Shown here one piece after another: positions 60,577-64,000 of a DNA stretch of 64,000 nucleotides (position 1 is the stretch's first letter; the number at the start of each line of letters is the position of its first letter). The stretch lies in NCBI RefSeq assembly GCF_018397995.1, contig NZ_BBQH01000011.1, positions 248,001-312,000 of the forward strand. The letters run 5' to 3'. The notes under the pieces were generated by a model, which saw only the letters and a list, made by a program, of their open reading frames with translations, made no database searches and had not been told where the DNA came from. The stretch comes from Rhizomonospora bruguierae (GTDB lineage Bacteria > Actinomycetota > Actinomycetes > Mycobacteriales > Micromonosporaceae). The position numbers were made by a program, and so were the translations under genes.

Positions 60577-62198
60577 GAAAGCGCAAATTCGACCGCGCCG
60601 CGGTACCCGGCAAGCTCGCCGGGGAGGTCGATGACCGGTTCAAGGTGGCCACGCCGCTGCGTGGCGTGCTCAACAAGGTCTTCCCGGACCACTGGTCGTT
60701 CCTGCTCGGTGAGATCGCGCTGTTCTCGTTCATCATCGTCGTCCTCACCGGCGTCTTCCTGACCTTCTTCTTCGACCCGTCGATGCGGGAGGTCACCTAC
60801 AACGGCGCCTACGCGCCGCTGCGCGGCATGACCATGTCCCGGGCGTACGAGTCGGCCCTGCAACTGTCCTTCGAAGTGCGCGGCGGCCTGCTGATGCGTC
60901 AGATGCACCACTGGGCCGCGCTGACCTTCGTCGCCGCGATCGTGGTGCACATGTTCCGGGTCTTCTTCACCGGCGCGTTCCGCAAGCCGCGCGAGGCGAA
61001 CTGGATCATCGGGTCGCTGCTGTTCTGGCTGGGCTTCCTGGCCGGCTTCACCGGCTACTCGCTGCCGGACGACGGCCTGTCAGGCACCGGCCTGCGGATC
61101 GCCTCGGCGATCATGCTGTCGATCCCGCTCATCGGCTCCTGGGTCACCTCGTCGGTCTTCGGCGGCGAGTTCCCCGGCGAGATCATCATGGGCCGGTTCT
61201 ACATCGCGCACGTGCTGCTCATCCCGGGCATCCTGATCGCGCTGATCAGCATCCACGTCGGCCTGGTCTTCATCCAGAAGCACACCCAGTGGCCCGGCCC
61301 CGGCCGGACCAACGACAACGTGGTCGGCGAGCGGATGTTCCCCCGGTACGCGATCAAGCAGGGCGGCTACTTCATGGCCGTGTTCGCGGTGATCGCGTTC
61401 ATGGGCGGCCTGTTCCAGATCAACCCGCTCTGGCTGTTCGGCCCGTACGAGCCGGCGGCGGTCTCGTCCGCCAGCCAACCGGACTGGTACGTCATGTTCC
61501 TGGACGGCTCGACCCGGCTGATGCCCGGCTGGGAACTGCCGATACCCACACCCTGGGGGCACTACGTGGTGCCGCCGATATTCTGGCCGACCGTGGTGCT
61601 CCCCGGCATCCTGACGGTCCTGCCGGCGCTGTACCCGTTCATCGAGCAACGGCTCACCAAGGACCGGCGCATCCACAACCTGCTCCAACGCCCCCGCGAC
61701 GTGCCCGCCCGCACGGCGCTCGGCGCGATGGCCATCTCGTTCTGGCTGGTGCTGACCCTCTCCGGCGGCAACGACGTGATCGCCGACAAGTTCCGGATCA
61801 GCCTCAACGCGATGACCTGGGCCGGCCGGATCGGCCTGCTGCTGCTCCCACCGCTGGCGTACTACATCACGTACCGCATCTGCCTGGGCCTGCAACAGCA
61901 CGACCGCGAGGTCCTGGCGCACGGCGTGGAGACGGGCATCATCCGGCGCCTGCCGGACGGCCGCTTCGTCGAGGTGCACCAGCCGCTGGCCGCCCCGGGC
62001 CACGACGGCCACGCGGACCTGGAGTACAGCGGTTGGGTGGTCCCGAAGAAGATGAACCGCCTCGGGGCCCTCGGGCCGGCGATCCGCGGCTTCTTCTTCC
62101 CCATCGAACGCCCGTCGGAGGCCCCGGTCTCCCCCGCGCCCCAGGTCACCGGAACCGAAGGCACGCAGCGCCGGGAGGTGGAGAGCGGCCGGCGCTGA
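60573..62198 (+). CDS. qcrB: bc1 complex cytochrome b subunit QcrB
   Basis: 541 residues. Cytochrome b core with bis-His heme ligands in MRQMHHWAALTFVAAIVVHM and RFYIAHVLLIPGILIALISI, and the quinol-site motif QPDWYVMFLDG (PDWY where mitochondria have PEWY). A C-terminal extension of about 120 residues (LGLQQHDREVLAHGVETGII) is typical of actinobacteria. Last gene of the operon, followed by a strong hairpin. Confidence 0.96.
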   Translation: MRKRKFDRAAVPGKLAGEVDDRFKVATPLRGVLNKVFPDHWSFLLGEIALFSFIIVVLTGVFLTFFFDPSMREVTYNGAYAPLRGMTMSRAYESALQLSFEVRGGLLMRQMHHWAALTFVAAIVVHMFRVFFTGAFRKPREANWIIGSLLFWLGFLAGFTGYSLPDDGLSGTGLRIASAIMLSIPLIGSWVTSSVFGGEFPGEIIMGRFYIAHVLLIPGILIALISIHVGLVFIQKHTQWPGPGRTNDNVVGERMFPRYAIKQGGYFMAVFAVIAFMGGLFQINPLWLFGPYEPAAVSSASQPDWYVMFLDGSTRLMPGWELPIPTPWGHYVVPPIFWPTVVLPGILTVLPALYPFIEQRLTKDRRIHNLLQRPRDVPARTALGAMAISFWLVLTLSGGNDVIADKFRISLNAMTWAGRIGLLLLPPLAYYITYRICLGLQQHDREVLAHGVETGIIRRLPDGRFVEVHQPLAAPGHDGHADLEYSGWVVPKKMNRLGALGPAIRGFFFPIERPSEAPVSPAPQVTGTEGTQRREVESGRR

Positions 62199-62220
62199 CC
62201 GCCCGCTCCACGTTTGCCAC

Positions 62221-62252
62221 GACGCCCGCCGGACCGTGGTCCGGCGGGCGTC
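62221..62252 (+). terminator. Strong hairpin ending the ctaE-qcrCAB operon
   Basis: A perfect 15-bp inverted repeat, GACGCCCGCCGGACC (62221-62235) and GGTCCGGCGGGCGTC (62238-62252), separated by 2 nt, begins 22 nt after the qcrB stop. A short T-run (gccgtttcc) follows. Confidence 0.8.
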
Positions 62253-62334
62253 GCCGTTTCCGCTCCCGGCCGCAATGCCGACGGCCGGTTCGGGTAGATA
62301 GCCCGCACCACGATGGGCGCCTACCGTACGTGGC

Positions 62335-62781
62335 GTGACCAACATCGTCGCCATCGCCGCGGCCGCGACGTACCCGCTGCGCAGCAGCGTGCTGGGCTGG
62401 GCCGAACCACGCTCGCGCCTCGATGACGACGACGCGGCACATCTGGCGATCATCGAGGACGGTGCCGTCGTCGCGGTCGTGTCGCACGTATCCTGGCCCT
62501 ACCCGCCCGAGACCGGCACGCCGGCCCGCTACTTCTGGGCCATGGCGGTGGACCCGGCACGCCAACGTCGCGGGTACGGCCGACGACTGCTGGCCGCCGT
62601 CGCCGAGTGCGCACGCCTCGCCGGGGAACGCCTCATGTGGGCCGACGCACGCCAATCCGCAGTGGACTTCTACGTGGCATGCGGCGCCCGATCAGACGAG
62701 CGACCATACATCGACGACGTCACCGGTCTACTGGATCACCGAGTCGTGTTCGTCATCGATGACCATCCTGCACCCACCTAA
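62335..62781 (+). CDS. GNAT-family N-acetyltransferase
   Basis: 148 residues. GNAT core: FWAMAVDPARQRRGYGRRLL with the acetyl-CoA loop QRRGYG, then ARLAGERLMWADARQSAVDF and YVACGARSDERPYIDDVTG. Substrate unknown. Start GTG 62335, after the qcrB terminator, so it is probably a separate unit. Confidence 0.85.
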   Translation: MTNIVAIAAAATYPLRSSVLGWAEPRSRLDDDDAAHLAIIEDGAVVAVVSHVSWPYPPETGTPARYFWAMAVDPARQRRGYGRRLLAAVAECARLAGERLMWADARQSAVDFYVACGARSDERPYIDDVTGLLDHRVVFVIDDHPAPT

Positions 62782-62897
62782 GTGGTCCCGGGCGTAAGTT
62801 CGTCGGGGGTCACGCCGCGTTCGTGGGGGCTCTGCGTTGCGGCGAGGCGTTTGAGTAGTTGATCGAGATCATGCTTGCCCGTCGCGGCCACCGGGCG

Positions 62898-62947
62898 GGA
62901 GCTTGGTACCGATCTGGTCAGAAATGCGACGTGTCGTACCAAGATCT
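62898..62947. repeat. 50-nt palindromic intergenic element, copy B
   Basis: Second copy of the element at 44216-44265. The shared parts are CTTGGTACCGATCTG on the left and CGTGTC plus TACCAAGATCT on the right, with a diverged centre. The inverted ends here pair over 8 bp (CTTGGTAC / GTACCAAG). It lies between convergent 3' ends (acetyltransferase and ctaF). Confidence 0.75.
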
Positions 62948-63010
62948 CACATCCGCGACGCCCGCGTCACCCGGCGTTGGGTGGGGCGGGCGTCGTGAAG
63001 CGGTCGGAGG

Positions 63011-63436
63011 CTAGTGCTCCGCGGTGCGGCGGGTGCCGGTGTAGTACTCGAACAGCAGGCCGCAGGTGGCCATGACGACGGCGATCAGGCCGAGGGCGAT
63101 CAGCCACCACATCCAGAAGGCGAGGCCCAGGCCGGTCAGGGAGGCGGCCGCGGCGAGGCCGAAGGGCCAGTAGCTGCCGGGGCTGAAGAAGCCGACCTCG
63201 CCCGCGCCGTCCGCGATCTCCGCGTCGGGGCGGTCCTCCGGGCGGGGGTCGATGCGGCGGGCCACGAACCAGAAGAAGCCGCCGCACATCGCGGTCAGGC
63301 CCGCGGACAGCAGCAGCGCCGTCACGCCGATGACCTCCACGCGGGGGGTCTCGGCCGCGGTCCAGAAGGCGTACATGACGGCGACGGCCAACAGGAAGCC
63401 GGAGACGCCGAAGAAGATGCGGTACTCGGCCTTCAT
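63011..63436 (-). CDS. ctaF: Cytochrome c oxidase subunit IV (actinobacterial CtaF)
   Basis: 141 residues with four membrane helices and a short loop EVGFFSPGSYWPFGLAAAAS characteristic of actinobacterial CtaF. It starts EYRIFFGVSGFLLAVAVMYA. It is an accessory subunit of the aa3 oxidase. ATG 63436 overlaps the ctaC stop as ATGA. Confidence 0.93.
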   Translation of the reverse strand: MKAEYRIFFGVSGFLLAVAVMYAFWTAAETPRVEVIGVTALLLSAGLTAMCGGFFWFVARRIDPRPEDRPDAEIADGAGEVGFFSPGSYWPFGLAAAASLTGLGLAFWMWWLIALGLIAVVMATCGLLFEYYTGTRRTAEH

Positions 63437-64000
63437 CGGGTGGCCCCCTCGGCGGGTCCGGGGTTGAAGTTGTTCTCCTGCCGCTTGGTCTCGAACGGGT
63501 GGGTGGTGACCGCGTACGGGGCCTCCCCGATCGCGGTCAACGCCTCGGGCGTCGACTTACCGGCCTGCTTGGCGGCGAGGAACTGGTCGAACTTGTCGGG
63601 CGTGACCGAGCGCAACTCGAAGTTCATCATCGAGTGGTAGGTGCCGCACAGCTCGGCGCAGCGGCCGACGTAGGCGCCGGTCTGGTCGATGGTGACCTCG
63701 AACACGTTGCGCACGTTGCCGGGGAACACGTCCCGCTTGAACAGCAGGTCCGGCACCCAGAACGAGTGGATGACGTCCTGGCTGGTCTCCTCGAACCGGA
63801 TCTTCCGGTCGGTGGGCAGGACCAGCACCGGGATGTAGTCGGTCGAGCCGACCGTGGACGCGGTGGTGTGCGCTTCCACGCCCTGGCCGTCGCGGTAGTT
63901 GAACTGCCAGTTCCACTTGAACGCGACCACCTCGACGGTCATGTCGGGGTTCTTGGAGACCTTGTCGACATCCGTCTGCACGATCGCGGTGTAGTAGAAG
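63433..64000 (-). CDS. ctaC: Cytochrome c oxidase subunit II, C-terminal part (5' end beyond window)
   Basis: About 189 C-terminal residues; the N-terminal membrane helices lie outside the window. The CuA domain is complete: the first ligand His in QDVIHSFWVPDLLF and the binuclear site CAELCGTYHSMMNFE (two Cys, His, Met and the Glu carbonyl). TVEVVAFKWNWQFNYRDG is the aromatic path from cytochrome c to CuA. Translationally coupled to ctaF. Subunit I (ctaD) is not in the window. Confidence 0.95.
   Translation of the reverse strand, partial: FYYTAIVQTDVDKVSKNPDMTVEVVAFKWNWQFNYRDGQGVEAHTTASTVGSTDYIPVLVLPTDRKIRFEETSQDVIHSFWVPDLLFKRDVFPGNVRNVFEVTIDQTGAYVGRCAELCGTYHSMMNFELRSVTPDKFDQFLAAKQAGKSTPEALTAIGEAPYAVTTHPFETKRQENNFNPGPAEGATR

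Overview
The window is very GC-rich DNA with an actinobacterial gene set: a diheme QcrC bc1 complex next to aa3 oxidase genes, a cvn conservon, LuxR-type two-component pairs, a ROK glucokinase, a PimB-like glycosyltransferase and many GTG starts. A Micromonosporaceae chromosome (Micromonospora-like) is the best guess. That is inference from gene content; no rRNA is present to test it, and I saw no tRNA gene, CRISPR array, integrase or intact insertion sequence.

Layout. (1) 1-11104, minus strand: a tightly coupled Pst-like cluster. In transcription order it holds a small protein, PstC, PstA, a membrane-tethered PstS, a very large tethered binding protein, a secreted PstS-like protein, an Ig-repeat protein ending in LPRTG, and a sortase-fold protein whose catalytic His and Cys positions are Arg and Ala. 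No PstB ATPase is present. A second protein carrying the same N-terminal domain as the LPRTG protein lies at 11292-12029. (2) 12129-15350: molybdate transporter modABC and a HTH-TOBE regulator, divergent from a kinase-like/methyltransferase fusion. (3) 16543-24725: an envelope-stress-like region with a signal peptidase I, a broken FtsX-type permease, an ABC ATPase, a DUF4097 protein, a two-component pair, an MMPL transporter with an internal deletion, and a membrane protein. (4) 24933-27803: a prenylated-indole locus (DMATS-type aromatic prenyltransferase and tryptophanase) behind three perfect palindromes. It is followed by a four-gene conservon (27912-31810), a type I IPP isomerase, and a flavin monooxygenase/hydrolase pair.

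(5) 35610-50920: housekeeping and accessory genes, including an EEP phosphatase, glucokinase, SRPBCC protein, long-chain acyl-CoA ligase, two-component pair, thioredoxin/DUF4395 pair, glycosyltransferase, M48 protease, NYN-domain protein and DEDD exonuclease/GIY-YIG fusion. (6) 51018-56925: a RelA/SpoT paralogue, NUDIX, nucleotidyltransferase, stand-alone RAM domain, alpha/beta hydrolase, trpD and a receiver-like protein. (7) 56969-64000: respiratory genes: CtaG, ctaE-qcrC-qcrA-qcrB, and on the opposite strand ctaC-ctaF, with ctaC running off the right edge.

The strongest candidates for something undescribed are the Pst-like cluster with its degenerate sortase and no ATPase, and the palindrome-controlled prenyl-indole locus with a conservon, IPP isomerase and FMO nearby. 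A 50-nt palindromic element occurs twice, each time 3' of genes.
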